A stretch of 64,000 nucleotides of DNA from Gemmatimonadota bacterium (GCA_022823225.1 JAJDXM010000086.1:1-64000), one strand, 5' to 3'; shown: positions 35,938 through 51,173, counted from the first letter of the stretch. Program-made: numbers and translations. Notes: a model not told the origin generated them from the sequence alone.

Positions 35938-37280
35938 GGGACGTTCCCCTGGGCAGCGTGGCCGTCGTTGGCGGAGGGTTGGCCGGCTGTGAAGCTGCGC
36001 TGGCCCTCGCACGGAGGGATCGAAGGGTGGCGCTGTACGAAATGCGTCCGATGCGCACGACCCCGGCGCACCGGACGGACGCGCTCGGGGAGCTGGTTTG
36101 CACGAACTCCTTCAAGAGCGAGGCGCCCACGACGGCGCATGGCCAGTTGAAGCGCGAGATGAGGTGTCTCGATTCGGCGCTGCTCGACGCCGCGGACGAG
36201 AGCCGCGTGCCCGCCGGAGCCGCGCTGGCGGTCGACCGCCACCTGTTTGCCGCGGCGTTGACGAGGTGCGTGCACGCCCATCCCGCCATCACCATCCTCC
36301 GCGAAGAGGTGACGTCGATCCCGGAGGGGCCCGCGGTCGTGGCAACCGGTCCGCTCACTTCTTCCGGGATGACCGCCAGCATCGGGGCGGAGTTGGGCGA
36401 CGAGGAGCTGGCCTTCTACGACGCCATCGCGCCGATCGTGCATGCGGATTCGCTCGACCGCAGCGTCGTCTACGCGGCCGGCCGCTACGGGCAGGAGGCC
36501 GACTACCTCAACTGCCCCATGACCGGGACCGAGTATCGCAGCTTTGTTGAGGCGCTCCTCGAGGCCGATGTCTACGAGGGACACGATTGGGAGGAGATCC
36601 CCTACTTCGAGGGGTGCCTGCCGATCGAGGTCATGGCGCGGAGAGGGCTGGACACGCTGCGCTTCGGACCGATGCGGCCGGTGGGACTCCGGGATCCGCG
36701 CACCGGCAGGCGCCCCCACGCCGTCGTGCAGCTGCGGCGCGAGGACAGGGCCGGACAGATGTGGAATCTGGTCGGATTCCAGACTCGTCTGCGCACGGGT
36801 CACCAGCGCCGGGTGTTCTCCATGATTCCGGGGCTGCAGGACGCGGAGTTCCTGCGCTGGGGGTCCATCCACCGCAACACCTACCTGAATTTTCCCGGGT
36901 GCCTCACGCCTTTCGGGACATCGCGCCGCCGCGAGGACCTGTTCCTTGCCGGTCAGCTTACGGGTGTGGAGGGGTATACGGAATCCGCGGCCTCCGGTAT
37001 CATGGCCGGGATCAACCTGCACAGGGTGCTGAACGGCGAGAAGCCCGTGCTGCCCCCGCCGGTCACCATGCTCGGCGGCCTCTACCGCTATCTGCGCGAA
37101 GCCGACCCCGCGAACTTCCAGCCGATGAATTCCAACTGGGGACTGGTGGACCCGCTCCCGGGAGCGCCCCGGAAGAAGATCCAGCGCCGTGAGGCGCTCG
37201 CCGCCCGTGCCGACCGTCACCTCAGGCGGTGGATCGCCGCGGAGAACATCGCGCCGCTGGCGGCGGCGGCGGTTCCATGA
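35934..37280 (+). CDS. trmFO: tRNA (uracil-54-C5) methyltransferase TrmFO, folate-dependent
   Basis: 448 residues from GTG 35934, overlapping topA by 4 bases. TrmFO uses methylene-THF and FADH2 to make ribothymidine at tRNA position 54. The FAD site is VAVVGGGLAGCEAALALA, followed by LVCTNSFKSEAPTTAHGQLKREM and YDAIAPIVHADSLD, then FAGQLTGVEGYTESAASG near 350, all characteristic of the GidA-like TrmFO group. The topA-trmFO-xerC order is conserved in several phyla. Confidence 0.92.
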   Translation: MRDVPLGSVAVVGGGLAGCEAALALARRDRRVALYEMRPMRTTPAHRTDALGELVCTNSFKSEAPTTAHGQLKREMRCLDSALLDAADESRVPAGAALAVDRHLFAAALTRCVHAHPAITILREEVTSIPEGPAVVATGPLTSSGMTASIGAELGDEELAFYDAIAPIVHADSLDRSVVYAAGRYGQEADYLNCPMTGTEYRSFVEALLEADVYEGHDWEEIPYFEGCLPIEVMARRGLDTLRFGPMRPVGLRDPRTGRRPHAVVQLRREDRAGQMWNLVGFQTRLRTGHQRRVFSMIPGLQDAEFLRWGSIHRNTYLNFPGCLTPFGTSRRREDLFLAGQLTGVEGYTESAASGIMAGINLHRVLNGEKPVLPPPVTMLGGLYRYLREADPANFQPMNSNWGLVDPLPGAPRKKIQRREALAARADRHLRRWIAAENIAPLAAAAVP

Positions 37281-38206
37281 CCGCCGAGGCCGCGCGCTTC
37301 CTGGCGCACATGGAGACGGGACGCAATCTGTCCCCGCACACGATCGCCGCCTACCGGCGCGATCTCCGCGACCTCGAGACCTTTCTCGGCGGCCATCTTG
37401 GCCGCGACGACTGGCGCTGGAGCGACATCGACCGGCGCGATCTCCGCGCATTCCTCGGCGATGCCGGGCGCCGCGGCCTCGCCCCGCGAACCATCACGCG
37501 CAAACTGTCCGCGGCGCGCGCATTCTTCCGCCACATGCACCACGAGGGGGAGATCCCCGCCAACCCGGCGCGCCTTGTGCGCGGGCCGAAGCTCGACCGC
37601 ACCCTCCCGGGACACATGCACACCGAGGAGATGGCCGCGCTCTTTCGCTGGGCGGAGGAAGCGGCCGAGCAGCAGGGCGGCTTCACCGAAACCCGGATTC
37701 TCGCAGCGCTGGAGCTGTTTTACGGAAGCGGGCTGCGGCTCTCCGAACTGACCTCGCTGGACACGGGCTCGCTGGACCTCGCGACAGGACAGCTTCGCGT
37801 GCTCGGCAAGGGCAGGAAGGAGCGCATCGTTCCGGTGACCGCATCGGCCGTCAGGGCGCTCCGCAACTACCTTCGCCACCGCGTCGAGATGGCCCGGCCG
37901 GGGTGCGACGCGCTCTTCGTGGGACGCCACGGGCACCGGCTCTCCAACCGGTACGTGCAGAAGTCGATTCAGCGCGTGCTCGATGGCTGCGCGTCGGCCA
38001 GGGGGCTCTCGGTCCACTCGCTGCGCCACTCGTTCGCCACGCACCTCCTTGACGCGGGAGCGGATCTCATGGCGGTGAAGGAACTTCTCGGCCACGCGTC
38101 GCTGGGAACCACGCAGATCTACGCGCATACCTCCCGGGAGCGGCTCCGCAGAGTATACAGGGATGCGCACCCCCGCGCCCGGGAGCCGGGGGACAAGCCG
38201 GGGTGA
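37277..38206 (+). CDS. xerC: Tyrosine recombinase XerC/XerD
   Basis: 309 residues from ATG 37277 (ATGA overlap with trmFO). It resolves chromosome dimers at dif. The N-terminal SAM-like core-binding domain covers about 1-95; the catalytic domain shows the tetrad: Arg in GSGLRLSELTSL, Lys in GKGRKERIVPV, HSLRHSFATHLLDAGA (His, Arg), LGHASLGTTQIYAH (His and nucleophile Tyr). The linkage with topA/trmFO upstream and hslVU downstream matches the codVWX-type operon, supporting a housekeeping Xer rather than a phage integrase. Confidence 0.9.
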   Translation: MTAEAARFLAHMETGRNLSPHTIAAYRRDLRDLETFLGGHLGRDDWRWSDIDRRDLRAFLGDAGRRGLAPRTITRKLSAARAFFRHMHHEGEIPANPARLVRGPKLDRTLPGHMHTEEMAALFRWAEEAAEQQGGFTETRILAALELFYGSGLRLSELTSLDTGSLDLATGQLRVLGKGRKERIVPVTASAVRALRNYLRHRVEMARPGCDALFVGRHGHRLSNRYVQKSIQRVLDGCASARGLSVHSLRHSFATHLLDAGADLMAVKELLGHASLGTTQIYAHTSRERLRRVYRDAHPRAREPGDKPG

Positions 38207-38275
38207 GAATCGGGGAGCGGCGCAGCGGGCAACCGGCCCTACCCGGCGCTTTCGGACGTATCTACCTTTAATGGC

Positions 38276-38926
38276 TTGACAGGTAACGGCCTTCTCACTG
38301 CCAGGCCGTTCAGGCCCAGGCTCCCGGAATTGGATCTGCCGATCTCGCCCTATCAGCGCACCACCGCCGCCGCCCTTCAGCCCGGCACTCCCGTGCATGC
38401 CACGACCGTCATCGCCGTGGCCCGCGACGGCCGGGTGGCCATGGCGGGCGACGGACAGGTGACGATGGGGGAAACCGTGGTGAAGGGTGCGGCGCGCAAG
38501 GTGCGCCTGCTTCGCGACGGGAACATCCTTGCCGGCTTCGCGGGGGCGGTGGCGGACGCCTTTACCCTCTTCGCGAAGCTGGAAGGCAAGCTTGAACGCT
38601 GGCCCGCGAACCTTCCCCGCGCCTGCGTGGAGCTGGCGAAGGAGTGGCGCACCGACCGCTACCTTCGCCGTCTCGAGGCCCTGCTGGCGGTCGCCGACAA
38701 GGATCACCTCTTCCTGGTCGGCGGCGACGGAAACGTGATCGAGCCCGACAAGCCCGTCCTGGCGATCGGCTCGGGCGGTGCCTACGCCCTCGCGGCGGCG
38801 CGCTCGCTCTACGAATCCACCGAAATGGACGCCCCCACCATCGCGCGCCGCTCGCTGGAGATCGCTGCCGACATCTGCGTCTTCACCAATCGGGAAATCA
38901 CCGTGCTGGAGCTGGATTCCCCATGA
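38276..38926 (+). CDS. hslV: ATP-dependent protease peptidase subunit HslV
   Basis: The outer limit of the frame is TTG 38276 (216 residues). The proteolytic core begins at HATTVIAV, matching B. subtilis ClpQ (FHATTIFAV), where Thr is the nucleophile. A later start such as GTG 38393 (VHATTV) or TTG 38330 would give a much shorter propeptide, and none has a clear Shine-Dalgarno sequence. Core motifs include [38 protein letters not shown] and [16 protein letters not shown]. HslV forms a dodecameric peptidase with HslU. Its stop overlaps the hslU ATG. Confidence 0.85.
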   Translation: MTGNGLLTARPFRPRLPELDLPISPYQRTTAAALQPGTPVHATTVIAVARDGRVAMAGDGQVTMGETVVKGAARKVRLLRDGNILAGFAGAVADAFTLFAKLEGKLERWPANLPRACVELAKEWRTDRYLRRLEALLAVADKDHLFLVGGDGNVIEPDKPVLAIGSGGAYALAAARSLYESTEMDAPTIARRSLEIAADICVFTNREITVLELDSP

Positions 38927-40476
38927 AGTCAACATCCGTTTCCGCCCCTTCCCCTCCCGCTGCCACACCGGCCGCGCCGGCCCGCGACGAGCCCCCCCAC
39001 TGGCTCGACCAGCTCACACCGCGCGAGGTCGTTGCCGAGCTGGACAAGTACATCGTGGGACAGTCCGAGGCGAAGAAGGCTGTGGCGATCGCGCTCAGGA
39101 ACCGATGGCGGCGCCAGCAGGTCGAGGACGAGCTGCGCGACGAGATCCTCCCCAACAACCTGATCATGATCGGGCCGACCGGGGTGGGGAAGACCGAGAT
39201 CGCGCGGCGGCTCGCGCGCCTGGCCGGCTCGCCGTTCGTCAAGGTGGAGGCGTCCAAGTTCACCGAGGTGGGGTACGTGGGCCGCGATGTCGAGTCGATG
39301 GTGCGCGACCTGGTGGACACGGCGGTCGCCATGGTAAGGGCCGCCCGCGAGGACGAGGTGGAGGAGGAGGCCGTGCGCCGCGCGGAGGAGCGAATGCTGG
39401 ATCTGCTCCTCCCGGATCCCAGGCCGGCGGACAAGCCGAAGCAATCCGGAACGGAAGACGGCGAGGTCGCCGAACACGTCGATCCGGTGGACGCGTCCGC
39501 GCACCCCCAGGTTTTCGTCGCGGGCCCCCCGGGGGGCGCCGGAAAGACCGAGCGGGTAGACCCGAACGGCGACGCTTCGATGGCGCAGCGGAGGGCCCGC
39601 ACGCGCGAGAAGCTGCGGCGCCTGCTCCAGGACGGCCACCTGGAGGACCGGACCGTGGACCTGGACGTGCAGCAGGGCTCCTCGATCAGCGGCATGATGT
39701 TCCCGGTCGGGGGCATGGAGGGAATGGACCTCAACTTCACCGAGATGCTCCAGGACATGCTGCCCAGGCGCTCAAAGCGGCGCACGGTCACCGTCGCGGA
39801 GGCGCGCCGAATCCTGATCCAGGAGGAGCTGGAACGTCTGGTGGACATGGACGAGGTGGTGAACGAGGCGCTGGACCGGGCCGAGGAGATCGGAATCATC
39901 TTTCTCGACGAGCTCGACAAGGTTGCCGGCCGGCGCGGCGGGGCGGGTCCCGACGTGAGCCGCGAAGGTGTGCAGCGCGACCTCCTCCCCATCGTGGAGG
40001 GGTGCAATGTCCAGACCAAGTACGGCTTCGTGCGCACGGACCACATACTTTTCATCGCGGCAGGTGCCTTCCATGTGGCCAAGCCGGCCGACCTGATCCC
40101 CGAATTGCAGGGACGATTCCCCATTCGCGTGGAGCTGCAGAGCCTCAGCGCTCCGGAATTCGTCCGGATCCTGCGCGAACCGCGCAATGCGCTCGTGCGC
40201 CAGTACGCGGCCCTGGTCGAGACCGAGGGTGCCGCGCTGGAGTTCACCGATGGCGGTATCCGGGAGATCGCGCGCATCGCGGCCGACCTGAACGACCGGA
40301 TGGAGAACATCGGGGCGCGGAGGCTGCGCACTGTGCTCACCACCCTCCTCGAAGATCTGCTCTTCGGCCTCCCGGACGACGGCGTCGGCGAGAAGGTGGT
40401 CGTCACCTCCGACTTCGTGCGGTCCCGGCTCGAGAAGATCGCGTCCGACGACGACCTGAGCCGCTACATCCTCTGA
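38923..40476 (+). CDS. hslU: ATP-dependent protease ATPase subunit HslU
   Basis: 517 residues from ATG 38923. An AAA+ unfoldase for HslV. Walker [17 protein letters not shown] near 76, the GYVGRDVE pore loop near 107, an I-domain insertion (about 125-290) longer than in E. coli (443 aa) and rich in charged residues, Walker [14 protein letters not shown] near 325, and the C-terminal RYIL peptide that docks into HslV. Together with ClpXP and Lon, the window carries three cytosolic AAA proteases. Confidence 0.92.
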   Translation: MKSTSVSAPSPPAATPAAPARDEPPHWLDQLTPREVVAELDKYIVGQSEAKKAVAIALRNRWRRQQVEDELRDEILPNNLIMIGPTGVGKTEIARRLARLAGSPFVKVEASKFTEVGYVGRDVESMVRDLVDTAVAMVRAAREDEVEEEAVRRAEERMLDLLLPDPRPADKPKQSGTEDGEVAEHVDPVDASAHPQVFVAGPPGGAGKTERVDPNGDASMAQRRARTREKLRRLLQDGHLEDRTVDLDVQQGSSISGMMFPVGGMEGMDLNFTEMLQDMLPRRSKRRTVTVAEARRILIQEELERLVDMDEVVNEALDRAEEIGIIFLDELDKVAGRRGGAGPDVSREGVQRDLLPIVEGCNVQTKYGFVRTDHILFIAAGAFHVAKPADLIPELQGRFPIRVELQSLSAPEFVRILREPRNALVRQYAALVETEGAALEFTDGGIREIARIAADLNDRMENIGARRLRTVLTTLLEDLLFGLPDDGVGEKVVVTSDFVRSRLEKIASDDDLSRYIL

Positions 40477-40490
40477 CCGGCCAGGGCGGC

Positions 40491-41417
40491 ATGCGATCCG
40501 ATCGGGCACGCCACTTCATCGACCTCTCCCGGCACGATGGCGACCACCTCCGCCATTTGCTGGACCTCGCCGGGCGCCTCAAGTCCGGTGCGCCGCCGGG
40601 ACGCCCCCTCCGGGGCCGGTGCCTCGCGATGATCTTTCGCAAGAGCTCGACCCGGACCCGGGTCAGCACCGAGGTGGGGATGGCCCAGCTGGGGGGACAC
40701 GCCCTGATGATCGCCGACCGGGACTCCCAGATGGGGCGCGGCGAGAGCGTGCGCGACACCGCGCGGGTCCTGAGCCGGTACGTCGACGCCATCCTGATCC
40801 GCACCTTCGCCCACGACGAGGTCGTCGAGCTGGCGCGCGAGGCCACCGTTCCGGTGATCAACGGCCTGACCGATCTCCTCCACCCGTGTCAGGTCATGGC
40901 CGACCTCCTCACCGCGATGGAGGAGTTCGGCGGGGACCTCCGGCGGCTGCGGGTGGCGTGGATCGGCGACGGAAACAATATGGCCCACTCGTGGCTCAAC
41001 GCCGCGGCGCAACTCGGGTTTTCCCTCCGTCTCGCGTGTCCGTCCGGATACGGCCCCGATCCGGAGATCCTGGCGCACGCCCGCGCGGCGAGCGACGTGG
41101 AGCTCTGCCCATCCCCGTCCGAGGCGGCGGAGGACGCGCTGGTGGTTGCGACCGACGTGTGGGCGTCGATGGGACAGGAGAACGAGCAGCGCGCCCGCGG
41201 GAAGGCGTTCGCGGGCTATCGGGTGGACGAGGGCGTGATGGCGCGGGCCCATCCGTCCGGTATCTTCCTGCACTGCCTTCCGGCACACCGGGGCGAGGAA
41301 GTCTCCGCCGGGGTGATCGATGGGCCCCGCTCGCGCGTATACCGGGAAGCCGAAAACCGTCTGCACGTGATCAAGGCGATCCTGCTGGACCTCATCGGCC
41401 ACGCACCCCGTGGATAA
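40491..41417 (+). CDS. argF: Ornithine carbamoyltransferase
   Basis: 308 residues from ATG 40491. It forms citrulline from ornithine and carbamoyl phosphate in arginine synthesis. Motifs: FRKSSTRTRVS (carbamoyl-phosphate site), HPCQVMADLLTAMEEFG, and HCLPAHRGEEVS with the active Cys near the end. Cytosolic. It follows hslU by 14 bases, within the same transcript. No other arg gene is present in the window. Confidence 0.92.
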   Translation: MRSDRARHFIDLSRHDGDHLRHLLDLAGRLKSGAPPGRPLRGRCLAMIFRKSSTRTRVSTEVGMAQLGGHALMIADRDSQMGRGESVRDTARVLSRYVDAILIRTFAHDEVVELAREATVPVINGLTDLLHPCQVMADLLTAMEEFGGDLRRLRVAWIGDGNNMAHSWLNAAAQLGFSLRLACPSGYGPDPEILAHARAASDVELCPSPSEAAEDALVVATDVWASMGQENEQRARGKAFAGYRVDEGVMARAHPSGIFLHCLPAHRGEEVSAGVIDGPRSRVYREAENRLHVIKAILLDLIGHAPRG

Positions 41418-41459
41418 TCCCCGCTTGGCACCGAGGGAGGCGAGCCGCCAGGAGCGAAA

Positions 41460-42569
41460 ATGGACACGACGCTGATCAGCACACCTCTTCACGACATTCA
41501 CGCCGCGCTCGGGGCCAGGATGGTGCCCTTCGCCGGCTACGCGATGCCGATTCAGTATCCGACCGGCATCCGTGCGGAGCACGCGGCCGTGCGTATTGCC
41601 GCCGGGATCTTCGATGTCTCCCACATGGGAGAATTCACCGTGCGCGGACCGGGGGCGGAGGCACTGGTGCAGTACCTCACGGTGAATGACGTGTCCCGCG
41701 TCGCGGTCGGGCAGGCCCAGTACTCGGCGTTCTGCAACGAGGACGGCGGCGTCCTGGACGACCTCCTCGTCTACCGATTCGCCGACCGGTTCATGCTCGT
41801 CGTGAACGCCGGCAACCGCGCCCGGGACTGGGAGTGGGTGACGGGGCACTCCGCCGGCTTCGACGTCGCCCTGTCGGACGACTCCGACGATACCGCCCTG
41901 ATCGCGGTGCAGGGGCCGGCAAGCCAGAGGATCCTCGATCCGATTACGGACATCGACCTCGGCGGCGTGGGCTACTACCGGTTCGGGGAGGGGTCGGTCG
42001 GTCCCGGCGAGGGGGTGATCAGCCGCACCGGGTACACGGGCGAGGACGGGTTCGAACTCTACGTTCCGGCGGAAGCGGCCGAAGCCGTCTGGAACGCGGT
42101 CTCGGACGCGGGAGCCGCGCACGGACTGACGCCCGCCGGACTTGGCGCCCGCGATTCACTGCGCCTCGAAATGGGGTACGCCCTCTACGGCAACGATCTT
42201 GACGAGGAGCACACCGCTCTGGAATCCGGCCTGGGCTGGATCGTCAAGCTGGAAGCCGGCGATTTCGTCGGCCGCGATGCCCTCGCGGCCGAGAAGGCGC
42301 GGGGCGTTCGCCGGCGCCTTGCCGGAATCCGTCTCACGGAGCGCGGTTTCCCCCGTCCCGGCTACCCGATCGTGCTGGACGGCGAGGACGTGGGCACGGT
42401 CACCTCGGGCGTGGCGAGTCCTTCGCTCGGCGAGGGAGTCGCGCTCGGCTACGTGCCCGCCGCAGTCGCTCGTCCCGGCACCGGAATCGGGATCCGCATA
42501 CGGGGCCGCATCATCGGGGCGCACATCCAGCGGCCCCCCTTCTACACCCAGGGATCGATCCGGAGGTAG
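41460..42569 (+). CDS. gcvT: Glycine cleavage system T protein (aminomethyltransferase)
   Basis: 369 residues; CCAGGAGCG precedes the ATG. It transfers the methylene group from the H-protein lipoyl arm to tetrahydrofolate and releases ammonia. Family features: MVPFAGYAMPIQYPTGI, FDVSHMGEFTVRGPGAEA, CNEDGGVLDDLLVYR with the conserved Asp, SRTGYTGEDGFELYVP and GYVP near the C-terminus. The H and P proteins are not linked here. Confidence 0.92.
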   Translation: MDTTLISTPLHDIHAALGARMVPFAGYAMPIQYPTGIRAEHAAVRIAAGIFDVSHMGEFTVRGPGAEALVQYLTVNDVSRVAVGQAQYSAFCNEDGGVLDDLLVYRFADRFMLVVNAGNRARDWEWVTGHSAGFDVALSDDSDDTALIAVQGPASQRILDPITDIDLGGVGYYRFGEGSVGPGEGVISRTGYTGEDGFELYVPAEAAEAVWNAVSDAGAAHGLTPAGLGARDSLRLEMGYALYGNDLDEEHTALESGLGWIVKLEAGDFVGRDALAAEKARGVRRRLAGIRLTERGFPRPGYPIVLDGEDVGTVTSGVASPSLGEGVALGYVPAAVARPGTGIGIRIRGRIIGAHIQRPPFYTQGSIRR

Positions 42570-42580
42570 GCGGCGGAACC

Positions 42581-44191
<1,611 letters not shown>

Positions 44192-44855
44192 GCGCGGCGG
44201 CGCACGTTGCCCGCGGTACGGGCCGAAGCCCTCGGAAGCGTTCGCCCGATCCTCACCCGCTCAGCTTCGATCACCGTCAACCTGGCCGACCAAGACGAGT
44301 CCTCGGTCCCCTGGTACGCGACGGTCAGGTCGCGGGTCAGGTCGATCGCGTCCCCGTAGGCGTACACCGCCGTCTCCGTGGACCTCTGCGCCAGCCGCTG
44401 CCGTCCCCAGCCGGGCGTGATCGCCCGGATTGCAACGGGTCTTTCCCGCAACCCCCTCGAAAGCAGATGCAGATCGCCGGGCTGGAATCCGGCCCCGGGC
44501 TCGCGGCTCGTGAACGAAACCAGGAAGAGTGCCGGCTCCTCCACGCCCGACCGGCGGACGAGCTCGGCCCGGTGTGTCTCGGCGACCCGCCGCAGCCGGT
44601 CCCGCGTGTCCGGGGCGGCGGTGGCAAGGATCCACTCGGCGAGGGGAGTCACCTGGATCTGCACCGGACCCGCGGTCACGCGCACCGAGATCTGGTCCTG
44701 GCGCAGCGATCCGGAGCCTGCCGGATCGGCCTCGGCGCCGGGACGGGGCGCCGGGCCGGGACGCGCGCCCGCCGCCGGTGCCGGGGGCGGCGCGCATCCG
44801 GCCCATACGAGCATCGCGGCGCCCAGCAGTCCGGGGGCCGTCCGGTCAATCCGTC

Positions 44856-45464
44856 TCACGATCCGTCCTCCGTTTCCAGCAGCGCTGCGATGGCGTCCAG
44901 CAACTCTTCCGCGCCCTCCCCGGTGCGTGCCGAAGAGGTCACGACCTGGTCCGCGGATATGCCCAGTTCGTTCAGTACCCCGGCCGCCGGAAGGCCGCGG
45001 GCACGCGCGCTCGCCTTCAGCTTGTCGACCTTGGTGAGCGCAATCAGCGTCGGGGTTCCGGTTTCCGCCAGATACCCGACGAATTCACGGTCTCCGGCCG
45101 TCGGCGGGTGCCGCGAATCCACCAGGTAGACGACGCCGCGCAACTCCGCGCTGCCGGCAAGATGGCTGCGCACCAGGTGCTGCCACGAATCCCGCACCGC
45201 TGCCGGGGCCTTCGCATACCCGGATCCGGGCAGGTCCACCAGAAGAAAAGCGCCGTTGACTTCGTAGAAATTGAGGGTCTGCGTCTTCCCGGGTGACGAC
45301 GAGACGCGTGCGATCTTCTGGCGCGGCCTCCCCAGCAGGCGGTTGATCAGCGACGACTTGCCGACATTGGACCGCCCCGCGAAGGCGACCTGGGGGAGCC
45401 GGGAAGGGGGAGGCTGGTCCGGCGAGGCCAGCGAACCGACGAATTCCACGCTCCGGATGACCAA
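44856..45464 (-). CDS. engB: Ribosome biogenesis GTPase EngB (YsxC/YihA)
   Basis: 202 residues from TTG 45462-45464, chosen because GAGGA lies just upstream and the family begins soon after with SVEFVGS. G1 is FAGRSNVGKSSLIN, G3 DLPGSGYA, G4 TKVDKL and G5 SSARTGEG. EngB assists 50S assembly. It starts 10 bases after the lon stop, the usual lon-engB arrangement. Confidence 0.9.
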   Translation of the reverse strand: MVIRSVEFVGSLASPDQPPPSRLPQVAFAGRSNVGKSSLINRLLGRPRQKIARVSSSPGKTQTLNFYEVNGAFLLVDLPGSGYAKAPAAVRDSWQHLVRSHLAGSAELRGVVYLVDSRHPPTAGDREFVGYLAETGTPTLIALTKVDKLKASARARGLPAAGVLNELGISADQVVTSSARTGEGAEELLDAIAALLETEDGS

Positions 45465-45474
45465 CGGGCGGTCC

Positions 45475-47895
<2,421 letters not shown>

Positions 47896-47903
47896 CGCGC
47901 CCG

Positions 47904-49175
47904 TCAGGCCTCCTTCCTCTGTGCCTCGGGAAGGAGAACGAGCAGAGGAGGAACCTTCCCGCTCACCGATTCGGGGGTGACGACCACCTCGCGTACGTCA
48001 CCGCGGGAGGGAAGCTCGAACATCACGTCGCGCATCGCCCTCTCCAGCACGGCGCGCAGGCCGCGCGCGCCCGTTCCGCGCTCGAGCGTCTGCCGCGCGA
48101 TCTCGCTTAGCGCTCCCGGATCGAAGGTCAGCCCGACGCCCTCCAGCTCGAACATCTTCTGGTACTGCCTGACCAGCGCGTTCTTCGGCTCCCGCAGGAT
48201 CTGCACGAGCGAGTCCTCGTCGAGGTCCTCCAGCTGCACGGTGACCGGCAGCCGTCCCACCAGTTCGGGGATCAGCCCGAATCGCTGCAGGTCCTCCGGT
48301 TCGAGCCAGATCATCGGATCGTCCTCCCCGGCATCGGCCGCGGAAATATCCGGTTCCTCTTCCGGCGCGTCCGTCCCGGTCACGTCGACGAAGCCGATCT
48401 GCCGGCGGCCGAGACGGTGCTCGACGATCTTGTCGAGCCCCTCGAAGGCTCCTCCGCAGATGAAGAGGATGCTCGTGGTGTCGATCTGGATGTACTCCTG
48501 CTGGGGGTGTTTGCGGCCTCCCTGGGGCGGCACGTTCGCCACCGTCCCCTCCAGGATCTTGAGGAGCGCCTGCTGGACCCCCTCGCCGGAAACGTCGCGC
48601 GTGATCGAGGGGTTCTCCGATTTGCGGGCGATCTTGTCGAGTTCGTCGATATAGACGATGCCGCGCTCGCAGTCGGCGATGTTGAAGTCGCTGGCCTGCA
48701 GCAGGCGCACCAGGATGTTCTCGACATCCTCGCCCACGTATCCGGCCTCGGTGAGGGTCGTGGCGTCGGCGATCGTGAAGGGGACCTGGAGAATCCGCGC
48801 CAGCGTCTGCGCCAGCAGCGTCTTCCCGACCCCCGTAGGCCCGACCAGGAGCACGTTCGCCTTGTCGATCTCCACGCCGCCGAGCTTGTCGCCCTGGTGC
48901 ACGCGCTTGTAGTGGTTGTAGACCGCGACCGAAAGCGCCCGTTTCGCCTGCTCCTGCCCGATCACGTACTCGTCGAGCGCCGCCTTGATCTCCTCCGGCT
49001 TGAGCGTCTCGATCGACGCGTCCTGGTTCTCGCGCTCCTCCTCTTCGGCGAGGATTTCATTGCACAGCGAGATGCACTCGTTGCAGATGTAGACCGAGGG
49101 GCCGGAAATGAACTTCTTGACGGACTCCTTCGACTTTCCGCAGAAGCTGCACCTGAGGTGTCTGTCGCTCGACAT
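47904..49175 (-). CDS. clpX: ATP-dependent Clp protease ATP-binding subunit ClpX
   Basis: 423 residues. An N-terminal zinc-binding domain (CSFCGKS then CNECISLC, four Cys), AAA+ Walker [17 protein letters not shown] near 125, pore loop GYVGEDVE, Walker [14 protein letters not shown] near 190, and sensor-2 region [16 protein letters not shown] near 380. It unfolds ssrA-tagged and other substrates for ClpP. A short acidic insertion ([15 protein letters not shown], about 290-305) is longer than in E. coli. 8-base spacing to clpP. Confidence 0.95.
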   Translation of the reverse strand: MSSDRHLRCSFCGKSKESVKKFISGPSVYICNECISLCNEILAEEEERENQDASIETLKPEEIKAALDEYVIGQEQAKRALSVAVYNHYKRVHQGDKLGGVEIDKANVLLVGPTGVGKTLLAQTLARILQVPFTIADATTLTEAGYVGEDVENILVRLLQASDFNIADCERGIVYIDELDKIARKSENPSITRDVSGEGVQQALLKILEGTVANVPPQGGRKHPQQEYIQIDTTSILFICGGAFEGLDKIVEHRLGRRQIGFVDVTGTDAPEEEPDISAADAGEDDPMIWLEPEDLQRFGLIPELVGRLPVTVQLEDLDEDSLVQILREPKNALVRQYQKMFELEGVGLTFDPGALSEIARQTLERGTGARGLRAVLERAMRDVMFELPSRGDVREVVVTPESVSGKVPPLLVLLPEAQRKEA

Positions 49176-49183
49176 TGGGCCTC

Positions 49184-49798
49184 CTATTCCGACGGCTCGC
49201 CGCCGTTGCGGCTCACGCCCTTGCGCAGGACCTGGTCGACCAGCCCGTACTCGACCGCCTCCCCCGCGCTCATCCAGCGGTCGCGGTCGACGTCGGTGTT
49301 GATCTTGCCGATCTTCTGGCCGGTGACGTCGGCCAGGATCCGGTTCAGCCGCTCGCGGGTCCCCAGGATCTCCTTCGCGGCGATCTCGATGTCGGCCGCG
49401 GTGCCCTGGTAGCCGGAAGACGGCTGGTGGAGCATGATCCGCGCATTGGGCAGCGCGTTGCGCTTTCCCTTGTCCCCCGCGGCGAGCAGCAGCGCCCCCA
49501 TCGAGGCGGCCATCCCGACGCAGAATGTGGAAACCGGGGCGCGCAGGTGGTTCATCGTGTCGTAGATCGCCAGGCCCGCGTACACGCTGCCCCCGGGGGA
49601 GTTGATGTACAGGTAGACGTCGCGGTCCGGGTCGTCGGCGTCGAGGAACAGCAGCTGCGCGACGATGATGTTCGCCACGTGGTCGTCGATCGAGCTGCCC
49701 AGAAAGACGATGCGGTCCATCAGCAGCCGGCTGAAGATGTCGTAGCTGCGCTCGCCGCGGCTGGTGCGCTCGATCACGTAGGGCGGATAGATCGCCAT
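49184..49798 (-). CDS. clpP: ATP-dependent Clp protease proteolytic subunit ClpP
   Basis: 204 residues from ATG 49796-49798, picked because GGAGGAG lies 8-14 bases before it and the family starts PPYVIERT; an in-frame TTG at 49828 would add ten residues. The catalytic Ser is in [11 protein letters not shown], the His in MLHQPSSG, and an Asp follows in the DVDRDRW region. Tetradecameric peptidase partner of ClpX. Gap to tig is 37 bases. Confidence 0.94.
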   Translation of the reverse strand: MAIYPPYVIERTSRGERSYDIFSRLLMDRIVFLGSSIDDHVANIIVAQLLFLDADDPDRDVYLYINSPGGSVYAGLAIYDTMNHLRAPVSTFCVGMAASMGALLLAAGDKGKRNALPNARIMLHQPSSGYQGTAADIEIAAKEILGTRERLNRILADVTGQKIGKINTDVDRDRWMSAGEAVEYGLVDQVLRKGVSRNGGEPSE

Positions 49799-49835
49799 CC
49801 TTGAAGGCTCCTCCGTCACGGCAGTCAACGTTCTC

Positions 49836-51155
49836 TCATTGGGCGTCCGTGATGTCCGACCGGCTCTTCAGGAAATCGAAAAGCCGCGCCTCGGTCAACG
49901 TCCGCTCGATGTTGCGGATTCCCCCGGACTTCCTCAGGCGGGCCAGCAGGCGTCCGCGGGACTGGTTGGTGCCCTGCGCGAGTTCGTCCACCCTCGCGTT
50001 CACATCCTCCTCCGTCGGGCGCAGGCCATGCTCGTCCAGGATCCGCTCGACCAGCAGCTCGCGCTTCACCGCCAGCTGCGAGGCCGGCAGGAGTTCGTTG
50101 CGCAGCTCGCCGAGCTTTTCCGGGTCCACGCCCTCCGCTTCGCCGATCACGACGTCGGTATAGCCCTCCACCATGGAGTCGGGCACCTCGAAGTCGTTGG
50201 CCTCGACGACCAGGCGCAGCAGACGGTCGCGAAGCTCGGACTCCGCCCGCGCCCGGGCATCGCTGTCCAGGTCCTCTCCGATGCGGGCCCTCAGCGCCTC
50301 GAGATCCTCGAAATCGCCGACCGATCCGGCGAAAGCGTCGTCGAGTTCGGGCAGCTCGGGGACGCGCCGGGAGAGCAGGTCGATTCGGATCCGGCGGCTC
50401 TGGCCGCGCCGCTCCTCGTCGGGGAAGTCCTCGGGGAAGGCGATGTCGAACTCGCCGCCCGCACCGGGCTCCAGGGCGCGGATGGCCTCTTCCACGTCCG
50501 GGAGCGCGTGGCCCTGCCCGAGGACCAGGTCGTACCGGCGGTCCACGTCCGAATCGTCCGCGTCCGCGGCGTCCCCGTCCAGGCGGGTGAGCAGCACCGT
50601 CACCGAATCTCCGGTGTCCGGCCTGCCGGTCCCTTCGGTCCGCCAGGCGGCGTGCTCCCGCTGCAGCCGGGCCAGAATCTCGTCGACCGCCCCGTTGGGA
50701 ACGACCGGCCGGGGCCGCTCGACCTTGAAGCCGCCGAGCCTTCCCAGGGGAACATCCGGGCGGTTGTCGAAGGATGCCTCGAAGGAGAGATCCTCTCCCG
50801 GCTCGAAGCGGAGCCCCTTCACCTCGACATCGGTGACCGGGTGCAGGCCGTTGGCCGCGATCGCGCCGTCGCAGGCCTTCCGCACGGACGCCTCCACGGT
50901 CTCCTCGTCGATCGCGCGGCCGTAGTGCCGCAGGATCACGCGCGACGGGATCCGCCCCTTCCTGAAGCCCCGCATCTTCACGCGGGACGCGTACCTGCGC
51001 ACGACGGCCATCCGCTCCGCGTCCACCACCTCGGTTGGAACCGCCACCCTGATCGTGCGCCGGCAGCGCTCTCCCTCGGTGACCGTCACGTCGAGCAAGG
51101 ACGCGTCGAACCGCTCGGCGGCCCGTCCCGCCGTCCCCTTCGCAGCCGCGGTCAC
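49836..51155 (-). CDS. tig: Trigger factor (ribosome-associated chaperone)
   Basis: 439 residues from GTG 51153-51155, just after the tRNA. The ribosome-binding motif appears as [12 protein letters not shown] near residue 65 (family GFRxGKxP). An FKBP-like PPIase core is seen at about 150-245 ([13 protein letters not shown], then [10 protein letters not shown]), and a long C-terminal helical domain follows. It folds nascent chains. Frames extending further upstream run into the tRNA and are not credible. Part of the classical tig-clpP-clpX-lon order. Confidence 0.9.
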   Translation of the reverse strand: MTAAAKGTAGRAAERFDASLLDVTVTEGERCRRTIRVAVPTEVVDAERMAVVRRYASRVKMRGFRKGRIPSRVILRHYGRAIDEETVEASVRKACDGAIAANGLHPVTDVEVKGLRFEPGEDLSFEASFDNRPDVPLGRLGGFKVERPRPVVPNGAVDEILARLQREHAAWRTEGTGRPDTGDSVTVLLTRLDGDAADADDSDVDRRYDLVLGQGHALPDVEEAIRALEPGAGGEFDIAFPEDFPDEERRGQSRRIRIDLLSRRVPELPELDDAFAGSVGDFEDLEALRARIGEDLDSDARARAESELRDRLLRLVVEANDFEVPDSMVEGYTDVVIGEAEGVDPEKLGELRNELLPASQLAVKRELLVERILDEHGLRPTEEDVNARVDELAQGTNQSRGRLLARLRKSGGIRNIERTLTEARLFDFLKSRSDITDAQ

Positions 51156-51173
51156 GACTCCCGCCCCCGCGCA

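Noticed and set aside
38276-38281. TTGACA near the start of hslV as a -35 promoter box
   Set aside because: No -10-like hexamer at 16-18 bases downstream; the same bases are the outermost possible TTG start of hslV.
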